A stretch of 64,000 nucleotides of DNA from Nodosilinea sp. FACHB-131. Its GTDB lineage: Bacteria; Cyanobacteriota; Cyanobacteriia; Phormidesmidales; Phormidesmidaceae. Location: contig NZ_JACJOF010000010.1 in assembly GCF_014695395.1 (NCBI RefSeq), positions 124,001 to 188,000 of the forward strand. The letters run 5' to 3'. The translations under genes were made by a program, and so were the position numbers. Numbering within the stretch: position 1 is the first letter of the stretch; every line of letters starts with the position of its first letter. Below are positions 45,075-54,142 of the stretch, in pieces. The notes beneath the pieces were generated by a model. It was not told the origin of the DNA. It saw only the letters and a program-made list of their open reading frames with translations, and searched no databases.

Positions 45075-45225
45075 ATCTGCCCCAGCCCGGCTTTAGGCGG
45101 GTAAGACTAGGGGCAGGAATAGTGCTATCGGCCGGACAACAAGTTTACGGTCTGATGATGCGCTCAAAAGATGGTGAGTGGTGTCCCACCCTACAATTTA
45201 GAAACTGGTAGTTAACCCAGACAGG

Positions 45226-45242
45226 GGTGGGCAATGCCCACC
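45226..45242. repeat. GGTGGGC-type palindrome
   Basis: GGTGGGCAATGCCCACC followed by CTAC, 36 bases before the trpC start. With 45058-45074 it forms a paired, oppositely oriented set about 170 bases apart, a BIME-like arrangement. Confidence 0.75.
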
Positions 45243-45277
45243 CTACCGTTCAAGATCGCCCATATCAAACCCCAAAG

Positions 45278-46171
45278 ATGAAGATTCGCCGCCGCCCTCC
45301 CAACCCCGCTGTTGCGGTCAAACACTTGCAATACCAAATCAAAGTGGACGATGCCGAACCCCAAAACATCCTAGAAGAAATCGTTTGGCAGAAGGAGACG
45401 GAGGTCGCTCAGCTGCGGGAGCGCCTACCCCTGGCCGATTTGCAGCGACAGGTGCTCGATGCCCCCCCGCCCCGCGACTTTGTTGCCGCTCTGCGCGACG
45501 GTCGCACCACGCCAGCGCTGATTGCTGAGGTGAAAAAGGCCTCTCCCAGCCAGGGGGTAATGCGGCCTGACTTTGACCCGGTAGCGATCGCCCAGACCTA
45601 CGCCGCCCACGGAGCCACCTGCCTCTCGGTGCTCACCGACAAGACCTTCTTTCAGGGAGACTTTGACTACCTGACCCAGATTCGGGAAGTGGTTGACCTG
45701 CCGCTGCTGTGCAAAGAGTTCATCATCTACCCCTACCAAATGTATCTGGCTCGGTCTAAGGGGGCCGACGCGGTGCTGCTGATTGCCGCCATTCTCTCTG
45801 ACCAAGATCTGGTTTACTTTGCACAGATTGCCAAAGCGTTGGGGATGGCGGTGCTGGTTGAAGTTCACACCTTGGAGGAGTTAGATCGGGTGCTGGCGGT
45901 GCCGAATCTGGCGCTAATTGGCATCAACAACCGCGATTTGGAAACCTTTACCACCCGCCTAGAGACCACCGCAGAGCTGATTGAGGTGCGGCGTGAGGCC
46001 CTGGCCGCCAGCAATGCTCTGCTGGTTAGCGAGTCAGGTATTCACACCCCGGCAGACCTGCGGGCGGTAACAGCGGCTGGTGCGGCAGCAGTGCTAGTGG
46101 GCGAGTCGCTGATTCGTCAGCCTGACCCAGGGCTAGCCATTGATCAGCTTTATGAAAAAAATACGGACTAG
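45278..46171 (+). CDS. trpC: Indole-3-glycerol phosphate synthase
   Basis: 297 aa from ATG 45278 ([12 protein letters not shown]), which matches the usual cyanobacterial N terminus; the frame is open 17 codons further but those lie in a palindromic repeat. TIM-barrel motifs: [35 protein letters not shown] and [10 protein letters not shown]. It makes indole-glycerol phosphate in tryptophan synthesis. It is not next to other trp genes, as is normal in cyanobacteria. Confidence 0.95.
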   Translation: MKIRRRPPNPAVAVKHLQYQIKVDDAEPQNILEEIVWQKETEVAQLRERLPLADLQRQVLDAPPPRDFVAALRDGRTTPALIAEVKKASPSQGVMRPDFDPVAIAQTYAAHGATCLSVLTDKTFFQGDFDYLTQIREVVDLPLLCKEFIIYPYQMYLARSKGADAVLLIAAILSDQDLVYFAQIAKALGMAVLVEVHTLEELDRVLAVPNLALIGINNRDLETFTTRLETTAELIEVRREALAASNALLVSESGIHTPADLRAVTAAGAAAVLVGESLIRQPDPGLAIDQLYEKNTD

Positions 46172-46231
46172 ATACTGAAGTCTTTAACGACTTCCTGGTT
46201 TAATCAACAGATCTCACCCTGGGGCACCGCA

Positions 46232-46501
46232 ATGGCAAATCTAGGCAAACCGCTCCCACTCCCCTCTCACATTCACTACGAACTGCTGCTACGACTGCTA
46301 GAGCAGCAAACTATGTCGGTGGCCTACCAAAATCCTCAGATTCGGGTGCAAGTGCAGGAGCTGATCGTTGCCCTGCGCAAGGCTTTGTCGCAGCAGCGCC
46401 AGCTCGAAGAAACCTGTAGACAAGTCAAAATCGATGTTGAATATCAGTGGTCGACCAACCAGCTGGGCGATCGCTTTTTGCCCAAGGACGTCGCTCCTTA
46501 A
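46232..46501 (+). CDS. DUF5340-like small protein (89 aa)
   Basis: Starts MANLGKPLPLPSHIHYELLL; the sequence LPLPSHIHYELLLRLLEQQTM and an amphipathic helical rest fit a small cyanobacterial family I recall as DUF5340. No function is known. It follows trpC by 60 bases and may be co-transcribed. Confidence 0.65.
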   Translation: MANLGKPLPLPSHIHYELLLRLLEQQTMSVAYQNPQIRVQVQELIVALRKALSQQRQLEETCRQVKIDVEYQWSTNQLGDRFLPKDVAP

Positions 46502-46520
46502 GGCAAGACTTGGCAAAACG

Positions 46521-46534
46521 GTAGTTTTCCCTAC
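46521..46534 (+). promoter_or_regulatory. Candidate NtcA-binding site before the amino-acid transporter
   Basis: GTAGTTTTCCCTAC matches GTA-N8-TAC exactly, 166 bases before the transporter start. A TAAAGT box lies about 31 bases downstream, farther than the usual 20-24. The nitrogen-related operon makes a role plausible, but the consensus is short. Confidence 0.35.
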
Positions 46535-46699
46535 TTCCAGTGGAGTTTTTTCTCTGCAAGCTACATAAAGTTCACTCTGGAGTTGATGGGCCTACTCCTC
46601 GTTGGGTGCTGGCCAGAAGGTGTGTTTTTGCCCTAGAGTATGACTGCTGACTGGGCAACCGCTGCCCCATCTGCCCTGAATAGTTTGTGAGGAAAGACC

Positions 46700-47500
46700 A
46701 TGAAACGACGCTGGTTTCTAGCATCCACCACGGCTGTTGCCCTGGCCACCATCGGATTAACCACAGCCTGCGGCGGCGGCAGTGAGTCAGCCGGCGGTGA
46801 TGAAGCTGGGGGCGGCGTTTTAACCATGGCTACCTCCGCCGACTACCCCCCCTACGAGTTTGTTGAAACCGCCGGCGGCACTGAAGAAATTGTTGGCTTT
46901 GACGTCGATATTGCCCGTCACATTGCCGAAGAACTGGGCTACGAGCTAGAGATCAGCAACATCGATTTCAATGGCCTCATTCCGGCGCTGCAGGCGGGGC
47001 GGGCCGACTTTGTGATGGCGGGCATGACCCCCACCGAAGAGCGCAAGCAAAACGTCGATTTTTCTGAGATTTACTACGACGCCAAGCAGAATATTGTATT
47101 TCCGGCCGGGGCTGGCATTGCCACCCCAGACGACTTAGAAGGCAAAACCGTTGGGGTGCAGCTGGGCTCAATTCAAGAGGGGCTGGCTGAAGACCTGGCG
47201 GCAGAAACCCCTGGTATGGAGCTGTCTCCGCTCAACCGCATCAACGAGATTGTGCAGGAGCTGAAGTCGGGCCGCATTGATGCCGCCATTATCGAAGACA
47301 CCGTGGCCACTGGCTTTTTGGCCAACAACCCCGACCTGGAAGCCGTAGAAATTCCCGCAGAGGGGCCGGTGGGCTCTGCTGTGGCCTTTCCTAAAGACTC
47401 TGAACTGACCAGCGAATTCAACCGAGTGCTGGCCGAAATGGAGTCGAGCGGCTTGATGGAAGAGCTGATTGTCAAATGGTTTGGCGACGGGGCTGAGTAG
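46700..47500 (+). CDS. Polar amino-acid ABC transporter, substrate-binding lipoprotein
   Basis: 266 aa. The signal peptide ends in a lipobox (TTACGGG, Cys near 25), so the mature protein is lipid-anchored. The SBP family 3 domain shows TSADYPPYEF, GFDVDIA, DFNGLIPALQAGRADFVMAG and the later QLGSIQEG. GAGGAAAG precedes the ATG. It should bind an amino acid, probably basic or glutamine-like by similarity, and deliver it to the permease below. First gene of a three-gene operon. Confidence 0.93.
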   Translation: MKRRWFLASTTAVALATIGLTTACGGGSESAGGDEAGGGVLTMATSADYPPYEFVETAGGTEEIVGFDVDIARHIAEELGYELEISNIDFNGLIPALQAGRADFVMAGMTPTEERKQNVDFSEIYYDAKQNIVFPAGAGIATPDDLEGKTVGVQLGSIQEGLAEDLAAETPGMELSPLNRINEIVQELKSGRIDAAIIEDTVATGFLANNPDLEAVEIPAEGPVGSAVAFPKDSELTSEFNRVLAEMESSGLMEELIVKWFGDGAE

Positions 47501-47523
47501 TCTAGCCCTATCAACCTAACCCC

Positions 47524-48183
47524 ATGAACTTAGACTTCGGCCAAATTATTCCGTCGCTGCCCTTCATCCTGAACGGCATTCTGGTTACCCTCAGGTTTAC
47601 GGTGCTGTCAGCGCTGTTTGGGTTTGCCCTAGGTACCCTGCTGTCGCTGCTTAAGATCTCTAACATCAAGCCGCTGCGGTGGTTTGCGGAGTTCTATACC
47701 TCGATTTTTCGGGGTACGCCGCTGATTTTGCAGCTGGCGCTGGTGTATTTTGCCACCCCCCAGCTAATTGGCTACAAGATTACGCCGATTGAGGCGGGGG
47801 TGTTTACCTTTTCGCTCAACTCGGCCGCCTACAGTTCTGAGACTATTCGGGCCGGCATTATGGCGGTGGATAAAGGGCAGCGGGAGGCCTCAATGTCTCT
47901 TGGGGTGCCCTATCGGCCGATGATGCTCGACATTATTTTGCCCCAGGCCTTTAAGAATATTTTGCCCGCCCTGGTGAATGAGACCATTGCGCTACTAAAA
48001 GATTCGGCCCTGGTGTCTACCATTGGAGTATTAGACCTAATGCGGCGAGCCCAGGTGGTGGCGGGGCAAACCTTCCTCTATTTTGAGCCGCTGCTGGTGG
48101 TGGGGGTGATTTACTACGTCATGGTGATGGGGCTGACCCAGGCTGCTAACGTTCTTGAGCGGAGGATGCGCCGCAGTGATTAG
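47524..48183 (+). CDS. Amino-acid ABC transporter permease
   Basis: 219 aa with about five helices. The HisM/GlnP-type signature is visible: [23 protein letters not shown] and the cytoplasmic EAA loop ([19 protein letters not shown]). It starts 23 bases after the binding protein and its stop overlaps the ATPase start by 8 bases. Confidence 0.94.
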   Translation: MNLDFGQIIPSLPFILNGILVTLRFTVLSALFGFALGTLLSLLKISNIKPLRWFAEFYTSIFRGTPLILQLALVYFATPQLIGYKITPIEAGVFTFSLNSAAYSSETIRAGIMAVDKGQREASMSLGVPYRPMMLDIILPQAFKNILPALVNETIALLKDSALVSTIGVLDLMRRAQVVAGQTFLYFEPLLVVGVIYYVMVMGLTQAANVLERRMRRSD

Positions 48184-48898
48184 AATCGAGCATTTAGTTA
48201 AGTCTTTTGGGCCACTGGAGGTGCTAAAGGATATTTCTACCGAAGTAGACAGCGGGGAAGTGGTTGCCATTATCGGCCCCTCAGGGTCGGGCAAGTCGAC
48301 CCTGCTGCGCTGCATTAACCTGCTGGAGGTGCCCACGGCCGGGCACATCTTTGTCGGTGACGTCGATATTACCTCGCCCAAGTGCGACATTCTCAAGGTG
48401 CGCCAGAATGTGGGCATGGTGTTTCAGCATTTCAACCTGTTTCCCCACAAAACAGTGATGGGCAACCTCACCTACGCGCCGATGAAGGTGCGGGGGCTCT
48501 CGAAGGCCGATGCCAGCAAAATTGCCATGGATCTGCTCAACAAGGTCGGTCTAGCGGAAAAAGCTGACCAGTACCCGTCGCGACTGTCGGGGGGGCAGAA
48601 GCAGCGGGTGGCGATCGCCCGCGCCCTGGCCATGGAGCCCGATGTGATGCTATTTGACGAACCCACCAGCGCCCTTGACCCCGAGATGGTAAAAGAAGTG
48701 CTGGATGTGATGAAGGCACTGGTCAGAACGGGCATCACCATGGCAATTGTCACCCACGAGATGGGCTTTGCTCGGGAGGTGGCCAACCGGGTGCTGTTTC
48801 TCGATGGTGGCTACCTAGTGGAAGACGCGCCGCCGGATGTGTTTTTTAGTGCCCCCAAGAGCGATCGCGCCCAGCAGTTTTTAGAAAAGGTGTTGTAG
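48176..48898 (+). CDS. Amino-acid ABC transporter ATP-binding protein
   Basis: 240 aa from the GTG at 48176 ([12 protein letters not shown]), with GGAGGA nine to ten bases upstream; an upstream ATG at 48155 in frame is less likely. Walker A GPSGSGKS, signature LSGGQKQR, Walker [15 protein letters not shown] and the H-loop VTHEMGFA are intact. It is GlnQ/HisP-like and powers import with the two genes before it. Confidence 0.95.
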   Translation: MIRIEHLVKSFGPLEVLKDISTEVDSGEVVAIIGPSGSGKSTLLRCINLLEVPTAGHIFVGDVDITSPKCDILKVRQNVGMVFQHFNLFPHKTVMGNLTYAPMKVRGLSKADASKIAMDLLNKVGLAEKADQYPSRLSGGQKQRVAIARALAMEPDVMLFDEPTSALDPEMVKEVLDVMKALVRTGITMAIVTHEMGFAREVANRVLFLDGGYLVEDAPPDVFFSAPKSDRAQQFLEKVL

Positions 48899-48905
48899 AG
48901 GGTGC

Positions 48906-48968
48906 AGGGTATAGGGTGTAGGGCAAAACCGTGGAATTGCAAGCCGTATACCTTGAACCCTATACCCT
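48906..48968 (+). terminator. Inverted repeat after the transporter operon
   Basis: A perfect 12-bp arm AGGGTATAGGGT (48906-48917) pairs with 48957-48968. The family also occurs at 7937-8001. It lacks a T tract but is well placed to end the operon. Confidence 0.55.
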
Positions 48969-49040
48969 TGGCCCAAAACCCCAACGCCCAACCCCCTAAT
49001 TCGTCTAAGCTAGGCAGAGGTTCTAGCTGAGTAACTTATC

Positions 49041-49925
49041 ATGTCTTTGCTTACGGTGCCGGCTCCCTGGAATATTCGCGATCGCACCTTGACCTGGGGC
49101 AGCCGCACCTATTTAATGGGGGTGCTCAACGTCACCCCTGACAGCTTTAGCGACGGCGGCCAATTTAACACCGTTGAGCGAGCCCTGGCCCAGGCGCGCC
49201 ATCTGGTACACCACGGCACCGATATTCTCGATATTGGCGGCCAGTCTACCCGACCGGGGGCCGAGTCAATTTCCCGTACGGAAGAGCTAGAACGGGTGAT
49301 CCCGGTGATTGAGGCGATTCGTCGAGATGACGACGACACCCTGGCCCAGGCAATTATCTCGGTGGATACTACCCGGTCGTCGGTGGCGCGAGCGGCAGTC
49401 AAGGCTGGGGCCGACATTGTCAACGACATCTCGGCGGGCACCTACGACAATGGCATGCTCTCGACGGTGGCCGACCTGGGTGTTCCGATCATGATTATGC
49501 ACCTGCGGGGTACGCCAATTACCATGCAGCAGCGCACCGACTACCACGATCTGGTGGGCGAGATCCACGAGTTTTTGCAGCACCAGATCGAAGCGGCGAT
49601 CGCGGTGGGCGTTAAACCCAGCAAGATTGCCGTTGACCCCGGTCTCGGCTTTGCCAAAACCTCTGCCCAGAGCCTAGAACTGCTGCGGCAGCTCAATCGG
49701 TTTCGCGATCTGGGGCGGCCGCTGCTGGTCGGCCCCTCCCGCAAGAGCTTTATCGGCTGGATTTTAGACCAGCCCGACCCCCAGCAGCGGGTGTGGGGCA
49801 CGGCAGCGGCCTGTTGTGCGGCGATCGCTGGTGGGGCTGACATCATCCGCGTTCACGATGGGGCTGAGATGCACGATGTGTGTCGAGTGGCCGACGCGGT
49901 GTGGCGAGGACTATTAACCCCGTAA
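49041..49925 (+). CDS. folP: Dihydropteroate synthase
   Basis: 294 aa. It joins p-aminobenzoate to the pterin in folate synthesis and is the sulfonamide target. Motifs: MGVLNVTPDSFSDGG, DIGGQSTRPGA, the central DPGLGFAKT and the phosphate-binding GPSRKSF. Length slightly above typical. Not next to other folate genes here. Confidence 0.95.
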   Translation: MSLLTVPAPWNIRDRTLTWGSRTYLMGVLNVTPDSFSDGGQFNTVERALAQARHLVHHGTDILDIGGQSTRPGAESISRTEELERVIPVIEAIRRDDDDTLAQAIISVDTTRSSVARAAVKAGADIVNDISAGTYDNGMLSTVADLGVPIMIMHLRGTPITMQQRTDYHDLVGEIHEFLQHQIEAAIAVGVKPSKIAVDPGLGFAKTSAQSLELLRQLNRFRDLGRPLLVGPSRKSFIGWILDQPDPQQRVWGTAAACCAAIAGGADIIRVHDGAEMHDVCRVADAVWRGLLTP

Positions 49926-50006
49926 TACACGGCCTCAATAGGTTTGTAAGAAGCCCATAGCGGCGTAAAATACAGACGACTGATGTAGAGAGCGCAAAGG
50001 TTAACT

Positions 50007-50453
50007 ATGGGACGCTTCAGACCTCTTTTGGGAATTTTGCTGGCGGTAGTAGCCTCCTGCCTGGTGGCCTGCGGTGGCCCAGCGGCTAAGATACCGACGA
50101 CCTATACCCCAGAGCTATTGCAGCAGGTAGAGCTGTATACCCCTGCTGTAGCCGAGCTGCGCGATCGCTTCCCCGAGCTGCAGGGCTACATTCAAAAGAA
50201 AGACTGGGTGAACGTGCAGAGCTTCATCCACGGCCCCATGGGCGAAATGCGGACGCGGGTTAACCGGCTGGCGGGCACATTGCTAACCAAAGACAAGCCC
50301 CAAGCCCAGACCCTTGCCAAGGAAATCTACTCTCACCTAGAGCGCCTAGATGAAGCCGCCGCTAACAACCAGCAGGTGATCGCCGGTCAAGAGTACCGTA
50401 ATGCTCTAGACGACTTTGACGCATTCTTGAGTCTGGTGCCGACGTTTCAATAG
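50007..50453 (+). CDS. psbQ: Photosystem II lipoprotein PsbQ (CyanoQ)
   Basis: 148 aa. A signal peptide ends in the lipobox LVACGG (Cys about 22), so the protein is lipid-anchored on the lumenal side of photosystem II. The rest is a four-helix bundle with YTPAVAELRDRFPELQGYI and NVQSFIHGPMGEMR, which are PsbQ family landmarks. It stabilises the oxygen-evolving complex. GGTTAACT precedes the ATG at 50007. Confidence 0.93.
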   Translation: MGRFRPLLGILLAVVASCLVACGGPAAKIPTTYTPELLQQVELYTPAVAELRDRFPELQGYIQKKDWVNVQSFIHGPMGEMRTRVNRLAGTLLTKDKPQAQTLAKEIYSHLERLDEAAANNQQVIAGQEYRNALDDFDAFLSLVPTFQ

Positions 50454-50474
50454 ACTGACGCAGTTCACCCTCCC

Positions 50475-51602
50475 TTGAAGCAAATCACTGTTATTGGCTG
50501 CGGCGTTGTGGGGGCCGCGATCGCCTACGAACTGAGCCTCTGCCAAGGGGTTCAGGTCACGGTAATCGATCAGACGGCTCCAGCCCAGGGATCCACCGCC
50601 GCTGCCCTAGGCGTGGGTATGGCGGTGATTAGCCACAAGGTGAAAGGCCGCAACTGGCAGCTGCGAGAGCGCAGCCTAAAGCGCTACCAAACCCTGATTC
50701 AAGAATTAGAAGCGCTAACAGGGCGAACTATCCAACACAATACCCACGGTATTCTCAGCCTGTGTTTTGCGGCGGAGGACCTGCCCCGGTGGCGATCGCT
50801 TCAGGCAATTCGCCACCAGCAGGGATATGGGCTGAAATTGTGGGAACCGGAGCAGGTGGGCGATCGCTGTCCCCACCTCAGCACGGCTGGAGTCGTCGCT
50901 GGCATCTACTCGCCTCAAGATTTTCAGGTTAGTCCTACGGATCTCACGCTGGCACTGGTAGTCGGTGCCCAGGCGAACGGGGTTAAGTTCTACTTTGGCC
51001 AGCCTGTGGTGGGGTTTGATGGGGCTGAGGTAGAAGCTTTACCTCAGGAAAACCGTCGCTGTGCCGCTGTGCATACTTCAAATCAAAGCTTTGCATCAGA
51101 TGCGATCGTAATCTCAGCAGGATTAGGCACCCTACCCCTCACGCAAACTCTCCACCACCCCATTAATGTTGGTCCTGTGCTGGGCCAGGCCCTCCGCCTT
51201 CACCTGGACAAGCCGCTAGAACACTCTGACTTTCAGCCCGTGGTCAACGGCAACGACATTCACCTGGTGCCCCTAGGCGACGGTGACTACTGGGTGGGAG
51301 CTACGGTAGAGTTTCCGCCCGATACCGGCTTAGACGAAGCTCTAGCTATGAAGCCCGAGACCGAGCGACTGGATGAGGTGTTAGCTGGTGCAGTTGCCTA
51401 CTGCCCAGCCCTAGCGACAGGCAAGATTACCCAACGCTGGTCTGGCCTCCGCCCCCGACCCCAAGGCCAAGCGGCTCCAGTTATCCAATCTTTGGCGGGC
51501 TACAGCAATATCTGGCTGGCCACCGGCCACTACCGCAACGGCGTCCTCCTCGCCCCCGCTACTGCTCTAGCAATCCGTGACCTTTTAGAGCAGCTAGGCT
51601 GA
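50475..51602 (+). CDS. FAD-dependent oxidoreductase, glycine oxidase/ThiO-like
   Basis: 375 aa from a TTG (MKQITVIGCGVVG), the first plausible start; it lies 21 bases after psbQ. The DAO-type Rossmann motif VIGCGVVGAAIAYELS and the C-terminal RPRPQGQAAPVI...WLATGHYRNGVLLAP match the D-amino-acid/glycine oxidase family, which includes ThiO of thiamine synthesis. No thi genes are adjacent. The exact substrate is therefore uncertain. Confidence 0.85.
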   Translation: MKQITVIGCGVVGAAIAYELSLCQGVQVTVIDQTAPAQGSTAAALGVGMAVISHKVKGRNWQLRERSLKRYQTLIQELEALTGRTIQHNTHGILSLCFAAEDLPRWRSLQAIRHQQGYGLKLWEPEQVGDRCPHLSTAGVVAGIYSPQDFQVSPTDLTLALVVGAQANGVKFYFGQPVVGFDGAEVEALPQENRRCAAVHTSNQSFASDAIVISAGLGTLPLTQTLHHPINVGPVLGQALRLHLDKPLEHSDFQPVVNGNDIHLVPLGDGDYWVGATVEFPPDTGLDEALAMKPETERLDEVLAGAVAYCPALATGKITQRWSGLRPRPQGQAAPVIQSLAGYSNIWLATGHYRNGVLLAPATALAIRDLLEQLG

Positions 51603-51644
51603 TGGTTATGATGAAGCAAATACTTCCGCTGCGAGGGTTAGGTC

Positions 51645-52187
51645 ATGGCGCTAACCATTCACGAATTAGAGAGACTTCAAGCTGCACACCCCGACTATCG
51701 AATGGAGTTGGTGGATGGTGAGGTGACGATTATGAGCCCCTCTAGCTACGAGTCAGACGAGGTCTCGATTGAACTGGCGCGAGTGCTTGGCAACTGGGTA
51801 CGCCCTCGTCAGCTCGGTCGAGTCACGGGTTCTAGCGCTGGTTTCATACTGCCTAACGCCGACACCCGCGCTCCCGACGTTTCGTTTGTCAAAGCTGGGC
51901 GACTACGGCGCAGCCCTCGTTCCTTTGCGGAACTCGCCCCCGACCTGATGGTCGAGGTGAAATCGCCAACGGACAAACTGACGAAGCTGCGGAGCAAAAT
52001 TCAAGATTTTCTGGCCCTGGGTACCCAGGTAGGCATTCTCATTGACCCTGAAGCTCGGTGTGTAGAGGTGTATCGAGCCGGGGATGAAGCGATTCTTTTA
52101 GGGGACGGCGATCGCCTAGCAGTGCCCGACCTGCTGCCGGGATGGGGGGTGGCCGTAGCTGACCTGTGGCCCTTGGTATTCGAGTAA
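51645..52187 (+). CDS. Uma2-family (DUF820) nuclease-like protein
   Basis: 180 aa. Uma2 proteins have a restriction-endonuclease-like fold; the PD-(D/E)XK residues are visible in RAPDVSFVKAG and LMVEVKSPTD. They are highly multiplied in cyanobacterial genomes and mostly uncharacterised. A run of basic residues (GRLRRSPRSF) lies between the strands. It is a single gene in this place. Confidence 0.88.
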   Translation: MALTIHELERLQAAHPDYRMELVDGEVTIMSPSSYESDEVSIELARVLGNWVRPRQLGRVTGSSAGFILPNADTRAPDVSFVKAGRLRRSPRSFAELAPDLMVEVKSPTDKLTKLRSKIQDFLALGTQVGILIDPEARCVEVYRAGDEAILLGDGDRLAVPDLLPGWGVAVADLWPLVFE

Positions 52188-52362
52188 TATCGAGTCCGTC
52201 TGGAGGAGCATAATTAGAGGAATTGCAATCAGAACTGTGCAATGCCTAAGCAAAGGGCTAACAGGCTTTCACTGGTGGCTAGATGCCGTAAGCTAATTAT
52301 TCCTAAATAGGCGGATTTGATATAATTCTGGAGTGATTCTAAAGGGGTCTCTAAAAACGGCA

Positions 52363-52388
52363 AGAGGCGCAGCCAGTGCTACGCCTCT
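52363..52388 (-). terminator. Intrinsic terminator of the DUF2949 gene
   Basis: On the minus strand GAGGCGTAGC and GCTGCGCCTC form a stem with one mismatch, then TTGCCGTTTTTAG. It lies 30 bases past the DUF2949 stop. Confidence 0.65.
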
Positions 52389-52416
52389 CAACAAGCAGGC
52401 AGGGGTTGCCTTTAGC

Positions 52417-52608
52417 TTATGCCGCTTCCATCCAGTCATAGATCTGCTCTAGTTGCTCTAGGGTTATTAAGCCGTACTGCCACAGAATCATGGGTAACGG
52501 GCCAGGGTCTTGCTCGCTGTGCTTTAAAGCGACCTGAATTGAGGCCGTCGAAATAGCTAATTCATCTTGTAGAAACCGAATGAGATTGGGTTGAGTGCTC
52601 ACCGTCAT
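52417..52608 (-). CDS. DUF2949 family protein (63 aa)
   Basis: Starts MTVSTQPNLIRFLQDELAIS and contains PLPMILWQYGLITLEQLEQI, the hallmark of the cyanobacterial DUF2949 family. AAGGAGGTGAGA lies upstream of the ATG, an excellent ribosome site. Function unknown. Confidence 0.9.
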   Translation of the reverse strand: MTVSTQPNLIRFLQDELAISTASIQVALKHSEQDPGPLPMILWQYGLITLEQLEQIYDWMEAA

Positions 52609-53184
52609 ATAAGTCTCACCTCCTTAAAGGGGCGCTGGGGTTTGCAGATATTGCCCACGATTTTACACAAGGATGCAACCGTGGCAACAATGATTTCGCG
52701 ATGGATTAACTGAACTTTTATCACATCGCCGCCGATAAGTGAGCTAACCCGGGATAGGGGAAACTCACCGCCATTGTGGGCCTACTGAGAGACAACTACC
52801 CCTCAACCCTTGATGTTTCCGGGGCAACGCTCAGTAGTTGTCACTTTTGGCTGTGATAAAAGATGCCCAAAAATAACACAAAAACTCGGATACAGCTTTA
52901 CGGAATGTTGAAACCCGTAATATTTGTCAAACTTCAGAACAATTTTGACTAAACGCCCGTCGTGGAGAAGTTTGCCCACCGAAATTGGAGCCCAAGTATA
53001 GTGGTGGCTACCGTGCTTAGGCTGCTAGCCACTGCTCCTGGCTAAAGCAGGGTGGCACAAAGGCGCATAGCTACCGCAACCAGGGATGATGCAGAACAGC
53101 TTAGCCAAGGCGGCAGCAGGCTGGCTAGGGTCAAACCCAGGGTCCTCGGACAAAGTTAGCTGAGCTTTCTCCAAAGGCCATAGC
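52609..53184. other. 575-base spacer with nested inverted repeats
   Basis: No credible protein gene. The first half holds the DUF2949 promoter and a 148-base region of nested inverted repeats (52715-52862). The second half (52863-53184) shows nothing specific and includes the region upstream of no known gene on the plus strand. Confidence 0.55.
52715..52862. ncRNA. Candidate small RNA or inverted-repeat element
   Basis: An outer inverted repeat CTTTTATCACA/TGTGATAAAAG (52715-52725, 52852-52862) encloses CTACTGAG (52782) and GACAACTAC (52791) on the left and CTCAGTAG and GTAGTTGTC (52830-52842) on the right. The two right-arm words share GTAG, so the pairings are mutually exclusive. GGGGAAACTCACCGCC begins at 52757, and GGAAAC occurs on both strands. 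A loop with GGAAAC recalls the cyanobacterial Yfr2 RNA family, but from memory only. The strand is not certain. A small mobile element is the alternative. Confidence 0.35.
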
Positions 53185-54066
53185 CTACTCTGGTTTAGGC
53201 AAGGGGCTGACAATATTGAATAGGGCAGCATAGTCATCGTCGTCGAACCCGGCCTGCATAGCCTGCTCGACCAGCTGACGCACACTCTCGGCGGGGAAGG
53301 GGGAAAGCCCGGCGGCCTTAGCGGCAGCCACAAACAACCCCATATCCTTTAGCAGGTGTTTGGTCGGAAAGTTGGGGTCAGCGAACTGGCGGGTCTGCAT
53401 GCGGTGCAGCTTTTTGTCGAAGGTGGGGGCGTAGAGGGCGCTCTGACGCAACACCGCCATGAAGATATCGACGTCAATGCCGGCCGCCTGCACTAGTCCT
53501 AGACTTTGAGCAAAGGCGGCGGTGAGCGAGCCAATCAGCTGATTCATGGTCAGCTTGAGGGTGGCGGCGCTGCCCACGGGGCCGACATGGTAGAGAGTGG
53601 TGCCCAAGCATTCCAGCAGGGGCTGCCAGCGTTGATAGGCCTCGTTTTCGGCTCCGGCCATAATGATCAGCTTGCCGTTTTTAGCTTCGGGGATGCTGCC
53701 CAAAACTGGGGCTTCAAGGTAGGTGCCCCCAGCTTGGGCCACCACTTGGCTGAGCTGCTGACTTTCGGCGGGGGCAATGGTGCCCATCTGAATGATGGCT
53801 TTATGGCTTAGGGGCGCTTCGCAATTCCCCAAACCCATGGATTCAAGCAGCGATCGCACTGCCTCCCCATTGGTGACCATAAAGATAACGGCTTCCACGT
53901 TCTGAATTAGCGCTAGGGGCGTGGCACAGACCTTTGCCCCCGCCAGCTCTAGAGGTATGAGCCGTTCTGGAGTGCGGTTGTAGACCCAAACTTTGTGGCC
54001 TGCCGACAGCAGCCTGAGGGCCATGGGCGACCCCATTAACCCGGTGCCAATTACCCCAATATTCAC
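53185..54066 (-). CDS. NAD(P)-dependent 3-hydroxyacid dehydrogenase (HIBADH/glyoxylate-reductase family)
   Basis: 293 aa. The Rossmann motif GVIGTGLMGSPMALRL, the substrate loop GSIPEAKNGKLIIMAG and the catalytic lysine region (LKLTMNQLIG, about residue 170-179) match beta-hydroxyacid dehydrogenases. Cyanobacterial members reduce succinic semialdehyde or glyoxylate. Which acid is used cannot be told. GGAGGACAG and AGGTGA lie before the ATG. Confidence 0.88.
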   Translation of the reverse strand: MNIGVIGTGLMGSPMALRLLSAGHKVWVYNRTPERLIPLELAGAKVCATPLALIQNVEAVIFMVTNGEAVRSLLESMGLGNCEAPLSHKAIIQMGTIAPAESQQLSQVVAQAGGTYLEAPVLGSIPEAKNGKLIIMAGAENEAYQRWQPLLECLGTTLYHVGPVGSAATLKLTMNQLIGSLTAAFAQSLGLVQAAGIDVDIFMAVLRQSALYAPTFDKKLHRMQTRQFADPNFPTKHLLKDMGLFVAAAKAAGLSPFPAESVRQLVEQAMQAGFDDDDYAALFNIVSPLPKPE

Positions 54067-54142
54067 CTGCGCTGTCCTCCTGCTTGAAAATGGAACGATT
54101 TAGCTAGTTGCGGCCATAGCTTGTGGGCCACAACCGTAAACG

